Origin: Clostridium_AW sp040797845
GTDB taxonomy: Bacteria; Bacillota; Clostridia; Clostridiales; Clostridiaceae
Assembly (NCBI GenBank): GCA_040797845.1
Contig: JBFNFA010000010.1
Location: 114,041 to 178,040, forward strand
Reading direction: 5' to 3'
Length of the DNA: 64,000 nucleotides
The stretch's first letter is position 1; every line of letters begins with the position of its first letter. The notes under the pieces were generated by a model. It saw only the letters and a list, made by a program, of their open reading frames with translations. It had not been told where the DNA came from and made no database searches. Made by a program: the position numbers and the translations under genes. Of the stretch, positions 34,989 to 44,230 are shown piece by piece.

Positions 34989-35323
34989 ACCAAATCAACC
35001 TCTCTTCCACTTACATAATATTAGTGTCAAATTACTAATACAACCTCCATACCCGTATAATCCGTTTCATCAATTATATATATTAAATAAACGCTATTAT
35101 ATAGTAGCCAAGATAAAAATTCCATATTTTATAAATAGTTATTATTATTTGATAAATTAAATTTAATAAAACGTTTAATCTGTTATAATATATATCGTTA
35201 GCTTTTGACTATTCTTTATTTCAATTTTCCCTGAATATTTATAATATTATTTAAAAAGCTTTTTAAATAATATTTCTATACGAAATCTCCAATAAATACA
35301 TATTTATTTATAATAAATCTCGC
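34989..35323. other. Gap with a 32-bp perfect palindrome
   Basis: No gene is visible. At 35243-35274 there is a perfect 32-bp palindrome centred on AAAAAG|CTTTTT and extending to AATATTATTT on each side. It lies 50 bases after the glycerophosphodiesterase gene and could be its terminator or a protein-binding site. The rest is AT-rich promoter-like sequence. Confidence 0.5.
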
Positions 35324-37147
35324 CTATTCTACCATTACATCTAAGAATTTTTCATAAGGAGAGATTTTCTTCATTTCATTTAAAATATACTTAACCATAA
35401 CTACATCATCTGTTATTATATTATCTACACCTAAATTAACTAATCTTTTCACACTAGTGGAATTATTTACAGTCCAAACATGAACTTCTCTTCCCATAGA
35501 ATGAGCTGTATATATAATATCCTCATTAACAATTGATTGTTCAATACTATAAAAATCTACATCTAATTTTTTTAAATCTCCCTTTATCAAAAATATGATA
35601 TATCCTCTTTTAATTTTAGGGTTTATTTCTTTTATCTTTTCAAGTACTTTGTAGTCAAGGGATGTTACAACGCAAGAGTCAATAAAGTCATTCTCTTCTA
35701 TTACTTTTACTACATTCTTAATTAAATCATTTTCATGACCGTTTGTCTTAATTTCAATATTAAGTTTAATCTTGTCTTTTGATAATTTAATAGCTTCCTC
35801 AAGTAGAGGTATCCTCTCGTTAGAAAACCTTTTATCGAAATAACTTCCTGCATCTAATTCTTTTATTTCACTATAAGTAAGTTCCCATATATTTTTGTTA
35901 ACACCTGTTGTCCTTTTCAAATTGGAATCATGTAAAAGAACTATCTCTCCATCTTTACTTTCTTGTACATCAACCTCAGCAAAATCTGCATTGTGCTTTA
36001 TTGCCGCCTCTATGGATGATAAAGTATTCTCTGGTGCTTCTTTAACAGCTCCTCTATGAGCAGTTATCTTTACATCATACCTAATATTTATTATTTCATT
36101 CACTATAAAACTTGTTATTATAGTAAAGCTTAGAAATACAGAAATAAATACCACAAGAACTCTTTTTTTGTTAGAAAATATTTTATCTAACAAACCTGGT
36201 TTTTCTTTAATTCTTATATTTAATGGTGCAACCTGTATTTCATTACTTCTCTGTTTTAATATATAAAAGAGCCTTGTTATATAATAAACTCCTAATGGAG
36301 CAACTACAAAAGAAGATATCATAGCTCCCATTTGATGAAATACAAATATACTTGATATTATAATTCTTCCTAAATAAGAATTATAATTAACTTTTCTTAC
36401 TAAAGTAGCCATAATTGAAATCCATGATATATAAATTAATAAAAATAATATTACATGAAGTATAGTTATAGTTAAAAAATAAGTTAGAAATTTTTTTCTA
36501 TTATCTTTAATTAACTTTTTACTAGATCTTAAAGCTTTTATAGGCTTTTTATTATCCAATATTATAAAATGAAATGAAAAAATTAATTCTATAGATTTAA
36601 TGAAAAGTATAATTAAAATTAGTACTTCCATAGCACTTAAAAATATATGTTCATTTATAAAACTTTGTATAAAATATGGAATTTTAAGCGAGAATCCTAA
36701 ACTTGTATATGATTCTATTCCTATAAGACTTACAAAAATAAAGAAAAATAAAATAGCGAAAATACCACCTACTCCTATGAATTTAGGAGTTTTCTTTAAA
36801 CAAAATTTTAATATAGAGTAAAAATCAGATTCTTTTCTATTTGACAAGGTTTCATTGCTAATTACTATTAGTCCCCCTATTTCTAACAGTATTATTAAGG
36901 TTGACATTATATATAGCATCAGCAGTGTTAATATTCCTTCCATGGAAAAACCATATTTTAGAATTTCAGTATTGGTGATAATATGAAATCCTCTTCTACT
37001 CATTAGTACATTTATTATGAATGAAGATATAGGAAGTATGATTATAGATAGTAAAAGTTTTGTTGCAATTTGATATTTTATAAAATTCTTTAACCCATAT
37101 CTAAAGTTACTTAGAGCTTTTATTTCATTGAAAAATGGATTTTTCAT
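35324..37147 (-). CDS. Membrane-bound glycerophosphodiester phosphodiesterase
   Basis: 607 residues. The first about 345 residues form a membrane domain with several helices (for example LLLSIIILPISSFIINVLM, FAILFFFIFVSLIGI, VLVVFISVFLSFTIITSFIV). The C-terminal GDPD catalytic domain carries AHRGAVKEAPENTLSSIEAAIKHNADFAEVDVQESKDGEIVLLHD with its active-site His and acidic residues, and LNIEIKTNG. It hydrolyses glycerophosphodiesters or glycerol-phosphate polymer ends at the membrane, recycling lipid or teichoic-acid head groups. Domain order matches the GdpD membrane-domain fusion family. Confidence 0.9.
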   Translation of the reverse strand: MKNPFFNEIKALSNFRYGLKNFIKYQIATKLLLSIIILPISSFIINVLMSRRGFHIITNTEILKYGFSMEGILTLLMLYIMSTLIILLEIGGLIVISNETLSNRKESDFYSILKFCLKKTPKFIGVGGIFAILFFFIFVSLIGIESYTSLGFSLKIPYFIQSFINEHIFLSAMEVLILIILFIKSIELIFSFHFIILDNKKPIKALRSSKKLIKDNRKKFLTYFLTITILHVILFLLIYISWISIMATLVRKVNYNSYLGRIIISSIFVFHQMGAMISSFVVAPLGVYYITRLFYILKQRSNEIQVAPLNIRIKEKPGLLDKIFSNKKRVLVVFISVFLSFTIITSFIVNEIINIRYDVKITAHRGAVKEAPENTLSSIEAAIKHNADFAEVDVQESKDGEIVLLHDSNLKRTTGVNKNIWELTYSEIKELDAGSYFDKRFSNERIPLLEEAIKLSKDKIKLNIEIKTNGHENDLIKNVVKVIEENDFIDSCVVTSLDYKVLEKIKEINPKIKRGYIIFLIKGDLKKLDVDFYSIEQSIVNEDIIYTAHSMGREVHVWTVNNSTSVKRLVNLGVDNIITDDVVMVKYILNEMKKISPYEKFLDVMVE

Positions 37148-37341
37148 AATAAGTACTCACCTTCTTGCTTTCTATGTATTTAAAATTATCGTAGAGATAA
37201 TCCTATAATTGAAATATTTATATTTATGAATCATATACAACTTTTAGTATGTTCTAAAATGAATTATATACTTATAATATATAAATTCATTTAGGAAAAT
37301 TACACTATGTTCTGCTACGGAATTTTCTTATAAATAAATTT

Positions 37342-37369
37342 AAGGGACTTTGCTTAAGCAAAATCCCTT
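37342..37369 (-). terminator. Terminator of the YdeI-like gene
   Basis: 14-bp stem with one mismatch, AAGGGACTTTGCTT / AAGCAAAATCCCTT, downstream of 37389-37859 on the minus strand. Confidence 0.65.
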
Positions 37370-37388
37370 TATTAATTGATTTTATATC

Positions 37389-37859
37389 TTACTTCATTTT
37401 TTCTTTGTTTTTAAGCATAGTAATAACCTTTAGTACCCTTGCATCTGATGTTTCTTTTTTCTTAGCTGAAGCAATAAAATTAATAAATTTATTTTTTTGA
37501 CTAACAGTAAGACTATCAAAGAATTCTGTGGCCCGCTCGTTTTCCTTTAATGCCGTAATAAAATTTTCTGGCATATCATTGACTTTGTTTTCAGTATCTT
37601 TTTTAATAGTAACTATTATTTCATCACCTGGTTGCTTACCAATCTTTTCTCTTATAGCCTTTGTTATACCTATAATATGGCATGATGTACCCATTTTAAT
37701 CAGTGCACCACGATATTCTACACCATCAAAGGTGGCAATCACTTTAACTATTCCATTGGTACCAAACTCCTCTTTCACATTGTATGGAAACTGTATATAT
37801 GCTCCATCAATGCCCTCACGAGCTTCTATAGTTTCTTTAAATTCATATACTTTTAGCAT
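37389..37859 (-). CDS. DUF1905 / YdeI-OmpD-associated family protein
   Basis: 156 residues. The N-terminal half is a DUF1905 barrel (GAYIQFPYNVKEEFGTNGIVKVIATFDGVEYRGALIKMG..IIGITKAIREKIGKQPGDEIIVTI). The C-terminal half is the helical YdeI/OmpD-associated segment (NFITALKENERATEFFDSLTVSQKNKFINFIASAKKKETSDARVLKVITML). Role unsettled; related proteins have been linked with bacteriocin protection. Single gene with an AAGGAGG site, next to a terminator. Confidence 0.8.
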   Translation of the reverse strand: MLKVYEFKETIEAREGIDGAYIQFPYNVKEEFGTNGIVKVIATFDGVEYRGALIKMGTSCHIIGITKAIREKIGKQPGDEIIVTIKKDTENKVNDMPENFITALKENERATEFFDSLTVSQKNKFINFIASAKKKETSDARVLKVITMLKNKEKMK

Positions 37860-37919
37860 ATTTTATTTCCTCCTTGTTAAGCTTACAACATTAAGTTTAC
37901 AACATCATCTCAAACATTT

Positions 37920-39209
37920 CTATGGAGTCAATCTTGTTCTATCCCTAGGAATTAATGAAGCCTCTCTTACATTTTCTAGTTTAAGAATTTGCATTGTTAT
38001 TCTTTCAAGTCCAATAGCAAGACCTCCATGTCTAGGCATTCCATATTTAAACACTGAGGTATAGTTATGATATTTTTCTGGATTTAAACCTTTATATTTT
38101 ATATTGTCTATTAACATGTCGTATTCATGAATTCTTTGCCCTCCAGTTGTTATTTCAATACCTCTAAATAATAAATCAAAACTATGAGTTTCATTTTCCC
38201 CACAAGGCATTGTATACATCGGTCTTTTCTTTCTTGGATAATGAGTTAAGAATATAAACTCGCATCCCAATTTTTCTTTTGCATACTTACAAATTAATTT
38301 TTCTCCTTCAGGGTCTAAGTCTCCATCTATGTCAGTTTTATTATATTCCTTTCTCAGTATCTCTATAGCTTCACTAAACTTAATCCTCGGAATGGTATTT
38401 TCTATCTTAGGCATAACCGTATTCAATATCTCTAAATATTCTTTACCTTCTTTTTCTATCTTATTTAGTATATGATTCAAAAGATTTTCTTCCATGCTCA
38501 TTACATCTTCTTCATTTTCAATAAATCCCATCTCAAAATCCATACTTATATATTCATTGAGATGTCTATTAGTATTATGCTGCTCCGCTCTGTATACGTG
38601 GGCTATTTCAAAAACCCTTTCATAGCCAGCCCCAACCATCATCTGTTTATAAAATTGAGGGCTTTGTGCAAGATATGCTTTATTTTCAAAATATTTTACT
38701 TCAAATATTTCTGTACCTCCCTCCGCGCCTTCAGCTACGATTTTAGGTGTAAAGATTTCAGTAAACCCTTCTTTAGTCAAAAACTCCCTAAATCCTTGTA
38801 TTATAAGATTTTGTAGTTTGAATATAGAGTTTATCTTTTCATGACGCAAGCTTAAAATTCTATTATTTAACATAGTATCTAAATTAATTCCTAACTCTTT
38901 TTTATTGATTTCAATAGGTAACTCTTCCTTTACTTCATTTAATATTTCAAAATTCTTAGTAACAACCTCAAAAGGATTCAATATATTATTATTTTCCTTT
39001 ACTTCTCCTATAATCGATACTACAGATTCTAATTTTATATTTCCCACATCTATTATTTTATTATCTATAACACATTGCACTAAGCCAGTTCTATCTCTTA
39101 AAATCATAAAAGTAATCTCTTTAAGTTTTCTTATACGATAAATCCATCCTTGGATTTTAACTTCTTCATTTATATAATTATTTAATTCCTTTACCATAAC
39201 TCTTCTCAT
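37920..39209 (-). CDS. aspS: Aspartyl-tRNA synthetase, archaeal-type (probably non-discriminating)
   Basis: 429-residue class IIb synthetase charging tRNA(Asp), perhaps also tRNA(Asn). Anticodon-binding OB fold at the N terminus (VKIQGWIYRIRKLKEITFMILRDRTGLVQCV), motif 2 VFEIAHVYRAEQHNTNRHLNEYISMDFEM, and motif 3 HGGLAIGLERITMQIL with the C-terminal PRDRTRLTP. The short length (bacterial AspRS is about 590) and PRDRTRLTP ending are archaeal/eukaryal-type. Preceded by a T-box leader with GAC specifier, confirming aspartate-responsive control. Ribosome site AAAAGGAGAT. Confidence 0.9.
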   Translation of the reverse strand: MRRVMVKELNNYINEEVKIQGWIYRIRKLKEITFMILRDRTGLVQCVIDNKIIDVGNIKLESVVSIIGEVKENNNILNPFEVVTKNFEILNEVKEELPIEINKKELGINLDTMLNNRILSLRHEKINSIFKLQNLIIQGFREFLTKEGFTEIFTPKIVAEGAEGGTEIFEVKYFENKAYLAQSPQFYKQMMVGAGYERVFEIAHVYRAEQHNTNRHLNEYISMDFEMGFIENEEDVMSMEENLLNHILNKIEKEGKEYLEILNTVMPKIENTIPRIKFSEAIEILRKEYNKTDIDGDLDPEGEKLICKYAKEKLGCEFIFLTHYPRKKRPMYTMPCGENETHSFDLLFRGIEITTGGQRIHEYDMLIDNIKYKGLNPEKYHNYTSVFKYGMPRHGGLAIGLERITMQILKLENVREASLIPRDRTRLTP

Positions 39210-39269
39210 TATAATATCTCCTTTTAAATTTAATAAAAACTAATTTAAATAATAAAAACTAATTTAAAT

Positions 39270-39660
39270 AATAAAAAATCCCCTTGAGCATTAAAGCTCA
39301 AGGGGCGAAAATTCGCGGTGCCACCCTAATTAATCTTATATTATTAACTCGTGAAACCATAGAATAACACCATATAATTAGAATGGGCCCTATTCTAATC
39401 GTAAAACAAAAAGCTTTCACTCCTTATAGGAGTGAAAGCTATAAATTCACGGTGCCATCCTGCTTCAACAAAGTTAATTAATAACTAAGTCATCTTTAAT
39501 CCCTTTAACGGTGGAATCCGTTTTATCCTACTTTTAATTTCAGATAAACTCCTCTAGGATGTCTTTCAATACTACTTTTCTCATGGAGCTTCCACCTGCC
39601 TCCACTCGCTTTGGATACTCAGATAATATTTACTCTTCCCTTCAATGGAATTTAATATAA
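39270..39660 (-). promoter_or_regulatory. T-box riboswitch leader of aspS with two tandem terminator/antiterminator platforms
   Basis: Minus strand. Stem I (about 39540-39640) has GAGTA and the distal motif AGCGAGTGGAGGCAGGTGG, and a specifier GAC (Asp) at 39563-39561 in GAAAGACATCC. Platform 1: T-box GGATGGCACCGTGAA (39460-39446) and a 13-bp terminator AGCTTTCACTCCT (39412-39440) followed by TTTTTGTTTT. Platform 2: a second T-box GGGTGGCACCGCGAA (39326-39312) and terminator CCCCTTGAGC (39280-39305) followed by TTTTTTATT, but the 85 bases between them have no recognisable stem I. An 18-bp tandem repeat (TAATAAAAACTAATTTAA) sits at 39233-39270, between platform 2 and the ribosome site. Confidence 0.88.
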
Positions 39661-39675
39661 TATATTTTAATATCT

Positions 39676-39704
39676 ATAATATGATTTAATAATTATTTTG
39701 TCAA
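39676..39704 (-). promoter_or_regulatory. Promoter of the T-box-aspS transcript
   Basis: Minus strand: perfect -35 TTGACA (39704-39699), 17-bp spacer, -10 TATTAT (39681-39676). Confidence 0.75.
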
Positions 39705-39717
39705 GGAAATATTATTT

Positions 39718-40812
39718 TTATTTATATAGCCTTCCTATTTTATCGGCAGTTAATATTGCTGCATATACATCATCCTCAGTTACTGGGAAGGGCATATTGT
39801 ATATGGTTTCTCCTTCAGCGGTAGAGGCTTTAGCAACTTTTCTTATATCCTCTTCTTTAACTTCCTTTATTCCCATATCCTCAAGGGTTATAGGAAGTCC
39901 TATGTCAATACAAAATTCAATTACTTCATCAATCTCTTCCATAGGAGCATTTTCAAGTACCAGTTGTGCTATTGTACCAAAGGCAACCTTCTCCCCATGA
40001 TATAAATGGTGACACTCTTCCAATACTGTAAAGCCATTATGAATGGCATGAGCTGCCGCTAATCCTCCACTTTCAAAACCTATGCCACTTAAATATGTAT
40101 TGGCTTCAATTATTTTTTCTAAAGATAGATTTGATACTTTGCTTTCAGCTACTAATTTTGCCTTTAATCCATCTGTCATCAATGTATCATAACAAAGCTT
40201 AGCAAGGGCATATGAAGCATCAGTAGAATGTGCTCCTGCCATTGTAATTGCATTTGACTGTTTGCAAGCTCTAGCTTCAAAATATGTAGCTAAAGCATCT
40301 CCCATACCTGATACTAATAACCTTACTGGTGCAGCTGCTATTATTTTTGTATCCATAAGCACCATTGTTGGATTTTTAGGCAACAATAGATATTCATCGA
40401 ATTCGCCCTCTTCTGTATAAATTACAGATAAAGCACTACAAGGGGCATCTGTAGATGCTATAGTAGGTGCTATAATAACAGGTAAACTTAAATAATGAGC
40501 TATAGCTTTCGCTGTATCTAAAGTTTTTCCACCGCCTACACCAACAACTATATCGCAAGATTTACCCATGCAGATCTCTTTTAATCTATTTATTTCTACT
40601 TTTGAACATTCTCCATTGAATTTTTCCATTACAAAACTTGAGCCATTAGTTTTATAGCTTTTTTCTATAATATCTTTAGTCAAACTCATAACAAAATCAT
40701 CTGCAATAACAAATGGGAGCTTGCCAAAATCCTTTGTATGATCCCCAATTTTAGCTAGCTCCTCATTTCCTTGAATATATTTACTTGGTGATGCAACAAT
40801 TTTTGTTGTCAT
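39718..40812 (-). CDS. gldA: Glycerol dehydrogenase
   Basis: 364-residue, family III metal-dependent alcohol dehydrogenase, oxidising glycerol to dihydroxyacetone with NAD. NAD-binding GVGGGKTLDTAKA, then STDAPCSALSVIY. Zinc ligands: DALATYFEAR Asp, and the two His in AAAHAIHNGF and HLYHGEKVAFGT. Full length. The ATG at 40812 is chosen because AAGGAGTGAT overlaps the upstream in-frame GTG. No dha genes adjacent; its 3' end abuts the aspS promoter. Confidence 0.92.
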   Translation of the reverse strand: MTTKIVASPSKYIQGNEELAKIGDHTKDFGKLPFVIADDFVMSLTKDIIEKSYKTNGSSFVMEKFNGECSKVEINRLKEICMGKSCDIVVGVGGGKTLDTAKAIAHYLSLPVIIAPTIASTDAPCSALSVIYTEEGEFDEYLLLPKNPTMVLMDTKIIAAAPVRLLVSGMGDALATYFEARACKQSNAITMAGAHSTDASYALAKLCYDTLMTDGLKAKLVAESKVSNLSLEKIIEANTYLSGIGFESGGLAAAHAIHNGFTVLEECHHLYHGEKVAFGTIAQLVLENAPMEEIDEVIEFCIDIGLPITLEDMGIKEVKEEDIRKVAKASTAEGETIYNMPFPVTEDDVYAAILTADKIGRLYK

Positions 40813-40920
40813 ATATATCACTCCTTAAATAGCTATTTTTATTCAGTGAATAGTTTATGTGTTTCATGGTATTTTATTCGCATCAATAATAAAAACAAGC
40901 TAAATAATTACAATAAAACA

Positions 40921-40951
40921 AATCCCCTTAAGTATTAAAACCTAAGGGAAT
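40921..40951 (-). terminator. Terminator of the AbgT gene
   Basis: AATCCCCTTAAG / CCTAAGGGAATT hairpin after the transporter gene, followed by short tandem repeats of ACTATATC and AAATATAT (40960-41000). Confidence 0.6.
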
Positions 40952-41023
40952 TATTAACTATATCACTATATCACTATATAAATATATAAATATATAACTA
41001 TATGATTCTAATATTATATTTTA

Positions 41024-42586
41024 CTACATAAATATTCCTATTCCAGGTCCTAGTGGTAAGTTTAAACCATACCATAACATCAATAAAGCGCTCCATCCTA
41101 TTAAGAATAATGCGGAGTATGGCAACATCATTGATATTAATGTACCTATTCCTGTATCCTCATCATATTTTTCAGCAAAAGAAACTATCAACGCAAAATA
41201 TGACATAAGTGGAGTTATAATATTTGTACATGAGTCTCCTACTCTAAAGGCTGCCTGAGTAAATTCTGGAGTAAAGCCTATTCCCATAAACATTGGAACA
41301 AATACTGGTGCCATAATAGACCATTTTGCTGAAGCTGATCCCATAAACAAATTGATGAATGCACAAAGCAAAATAAATAATATTATAAGCGGTATACCAG
41401 TCAGTCCTGTAGTTTCTAATAAATTTGCACCGTTTACTGCCAATATAGTTCCTAAATTAGTGTGACTAAAATATGCAACGAATTGAGATGCAAAGAAAAC
41501 TAAAACGAGATAGCCTCCCATTTTGCCCATGGATTTACTTAAAGCATTTGCAATATCCTTATTGTTTTTTATGTTACCAGCAGCGATTCCATAACAAACT
41601 CCTGGCACAAAGAAAAAGAATGCTATAATTGGAACAATTGAATCCATAAACGGAGTTTTTCCTATGATTTTATGTGTTTCTGGATGTCTAAGTATACCAT
41701 TGTATGGTACAACCATTGCTAATATAACTATTAAAAATATTAAGAAACCTATTCCTGCATACTTTAAACCTTTCTTTTCTTCTTTAGTTAATTCAAGTAT
41801 GTCTTCTGATGGAACATTCTTATATGCTCCAAGCCTTGGTTCTACTATTTTGTCCGTTACGAAAGTTCCTATAATGGTTATTAAAAAAGTTGAAACAATC
41901 ATGAAATACCAGTTTGCTGTAGCTGCTACATCGTAACCTGGATTTATAAGTTTAGCAGCCTCAGTACTAATACCACCAAGTAATGGATCTGTGGTACCTA
42001 TAAGTAAATTGGCACTAAAACCACCAGATACACCTGCGAATGCAGCAGCAATACCTGCAAGTGGATGTCTACCAAAACTTAAAAACACCAATGCTCCTAA
42101 AGGTATTAAAACTATGTATCCTGCATCTGATGCTATATTAGACATAATACCAAGGAATACAACTATTGCTGTTATTAATTGTTTAGGTGTGCTCATTACT
42201 GTTTTTCTAAGTAGAGCTTGTATAAATCCAGTTTCCTCTGCCATACCTACTCCCAGCATAGCAACTAAAACTGTTCCTAATGGTGCAAAGGAAGTAAAAT
42301 TCGTAACTGCAGTTGTAAACATATATCTTATGCCATCCGGTGTAAGTAAACTTACCGCCTCTACAGTTGTTAATTTAGTTCCTCCATTGACCTTGTCCAA
42401 CATATCATATTGAACACTTACTCCTGCTCTTGCACAAAGGTCGGATACTATTATTACTATAATACTTAATATAATGAAAATCGCCATAGGGTGTGGCATT
42501 TTATTTCCAACCCTTTCAACCCAGTTTAAAAAGCCTCCGGTACCTTTTTTCTTATCTTTTTTAGTTTCCGTAATAGGTTTACCCAT
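41024..42586 (-). CDS. abgT: AbgT family transporter (p-aminobenzoyl-glutamate or related)
   Basis: 520-residue polytopic membrane protein (about 12 helices). AbgT hallmarks: GFLNWVERVGNKMPHPMAIF at the N terminus; GIMSNIASDAGYIVLIPLGA, GVSGGFSANLLIGTTDPLLGG, AFINLFMGSASAKWSIMAPVFVPMFM and DSCTNIITPLMSYF. Family members import p-aminobenzoyl-glutamate or export sulfonamides; which applies here is not visible. Single gene. Confidence 0.9.
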   Translation of the reverse strand: MGKPITETKKDKKKGTGGFLNWVERVGNKMPHPMAIFIILSIIVIIVSDLCARAGVSVQYDMLDKVNGGTKLTTVEAVSLLTPDGIRYMFTTAVTNFTSFAPLGTVLVAMLGVGMAEETGFIQALLRKTVMSTPKQLITAIVVFLGIMSNIASDAGYIVLIPLGALVFLSFGRHPLAGIAAAFAGVSGGFSANLLIGTTDPLLGGISTEAAKLINPGYDVAATANWYFMIVSTFLITIIGTFVTDKIVEPRLGAYKNVPSEDILELTKEEKKGLKYAGIGFLIFLIVILAMVVPYNGILRHPETHKIIGKTPFMDSIVPIIAFFFFVPGVCYGIAAGNIKNNKDIANALSKSMGKMGGYLVLVFFASQFVAYFSHTNLGTILAVNGANLLETTGLTGIPLIILFILLCAFINLFMGSASAKWSIMAPVFVPMFMGIGFTPEFTQAAFRVGDSCTNIITPLMSYFALIVSFAEKYDEDTGIGTLISMMLPYSALFLIGWSALLMLWYGLNLPLGPGIGIFM

Positions 42587-43080
42587 AATTCACTCCCCCA
42601 TCATAATATTAATTTTTTTAATAATACACCTTATTATTTATTTAAATTTAGTATATTATTTTTAATGTTCATTTACAATTTATTAACATTCTAACATATG
42701 ACTTAAAATAATTCAATAATATTTAATTTTGAATTATTTGTTATATTTATTATTCAAATTATATATATCTTTAATATTTAATTTACTAAGAAAATCCTTA
42801 TAACATCAATATTATAAGATTTAAATTAGGAAAATTCAAGGTGATTTCTTTTTTTCATAATAAAATATTTTTTATCACCCATTGCATAAAAAGAAACTTA
42901 TATGAAAATTATATTTCATTTTTATAATTTATATTACCATATAAAGTAACAGAAAGTTGCATTTATATATTCAACATTCAATATTACTCTCATTAAATAA
43001 CCTAAAAATCTATTTTTTATATCTAAACAAATCCTTTATACTCCTTATTTTTAATACTTCTATTTTTAACTTAATAAATA
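42587..43080. other. AT-rich gap upstream of AbgT
   Basis: Nearly 500 bases without a supportable gene. Contains the abgT ribosome site (ATGGGGGAG on the minus strand) and a weak GGTGAT/ATCACC inverted repeat near 42840-42880. No riboswitch or RNA motif recognised. Confidence 0.4.
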
Positions 43081-43085
43081 AAAAT

Positions 43086-43110
43086 CCCCTTGAATATAAA
43101 ATTCAAGGGG
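43086..43110 (-). terminator. Terminator after the DUF4179 gene
   Basis: Perfect 10-bp stem CCCCTTGAAT / ATTCAAGGGG followed on the minus strand by ATTTTTA. Confidence 0.75.
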
Positions 43111-43136
43111 TAAAATTTATGATTAAATCTAAACAT

Positions 43137-44228
43137 CTATTTTAAATCAATAACTATGTCATCTAAAATTACCTCTTTAGGCATTGTTCCTTTCTCTTTT
43201 AAGTACTCTAACACTTCTTTATCCATATATTTATCTTTAAGGGCTGATGGTCCAATTATTCGCTGCCCATCTTTAGCTAATACATTAAACTCAGCTTTAG
43301 GAGTTATTATAAGCTTAGTAGCATTTTCATCTATTTTTTCGTAAGTAGACGTCCAATTCATAATGTTTTTAGTACCATGTCCTCCGTCTCCCTCACCTGA
43401 ATATACATTACCTAAATCATCTTTCACTTCAACAATTTCAGTGTCTACACTATGATATCCATTTAATTCTTCGTCAGAAACCTGTTGACTATAATATAAA
43501 ATAGTGGACATAGGTGTAAAAGTTATTTTTTCTATATTTAAATTTACTCCTTCTTTAGTTGTGCTTTTATTAACCATCATAATATCAGCATCGCTCTTTT
43601 TAAGATTAAATTTAAAACCCCAATTACCATTTATATCTAAGCCATTGTGATCATTATAATCATTTATACCTTCAAATTTTAGTTTTACATTAAGATCATC
43701 TTTAGGCTCATCTATAGACATTCTAGTAAAGCCCACGTAGGTGTTCTCACTTACCTTATGAACTCCACTGCTACCTGTCATTCCACCTTTATATCCCTCA
43801 ATGCTAAGATCATCTTTAGTATATATGCTATCCCCCAAATCTTTTTCACTTTCTATAGTATATGTGATCATGACTGTCCTTCCATCATATATTGCATCAT
43901 TTAAAGTAATTTTAATTCCCTTATCTTCCTGAGTCATATCTAGTGATTTAGAATACTCCTTGTAGTCCATATAGCTTCCATTTTTGTTTTCACTTAAATA
44001 AGAAAATATATTTCCTATAACAGGAATTTCTTTAGCATAGGCCGGAAATGCCACGCTAAATGCTGTTGTTCCAATTACCATAGTTGCCGCCGCTGCCGCT
44101 ACTTTTTTCTTCCATTTATTTTTCATTTTTGATTCTCCCTTACCTTTATACCCCTCTTCAATTGCATCTCTAATTCTCTCATCTAGCTTTGATGAAACTT
44201 TAATTTTATCTATATTCTCATACTTCAT
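43137..44228 (-). CDS. DUF4179 membrane protein, putative anti-sigma factor
   Basis: 363 residues. A short cytoplasmic N terminus (about 1-40) is followed by one helix (KVAAAAATMVIGTTAFSVAFP) and a large extracellular part: the DUF4179 beta domain (EIPVIGNIFSYLSENKNGSYMDYKEYSKS, then ITLNDAIYDGRTVMITYTIES) and further beta-rich sequence. Genes of this architecture follow ECF sigma genes and restrain the sigma factor until an envelope signal arrives. It starts 2 bp after the sigma stop, so a cotranscribed pair. Confidence 0.85.
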   Translation of the reverse strand: MKYENIDKIKVSSKLDERIRDAIEEGYKGKGESKMKNKWKKKVAAAAATMVIGTTAFSVAFPAYAKEIPVIGNIFSYLSENKNGSYMDYKEYSKSLDMTQEDKGIKITLNDAIYDGRTVMITYTIESEKDLGDSIYTKDDLSIEGYKGGMTGSSGVHKVSENTYVGFTRMSIDEPKDDLNVKLKFEGINDYNDHNGLDINGNWGFKFNLKKSDADIMMVNKSTTKEGVNLNIEKITFTPMSTILYYSQQVSDEELNGYHSVDTEIVEVKDDLGNVYSGEGDGGHGTKNIMNWTSTYEKIDENATKLIITPKAEFNVLAKDGQRIIGPSALKDKYMDKEVLEYLKEKGTMPKEVILDDIVIDLK

Positions 44229-44230
44229 TT

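Noticed and set aside
41664..42413. Opposite-strand open frames inside the AbgT gene
   Set aside because: Hydrophobic shadow frames of a membrane protein gene without ribosome sites or recognisable domains.
43137..44228. Stalk or surface enzyme instead of anti-sigma for the DUF4179 protein
   Set aside because: Position two bases after an ECF sigma gene and short cytoplasmic N terminus with a single helix favour the regulatory role.
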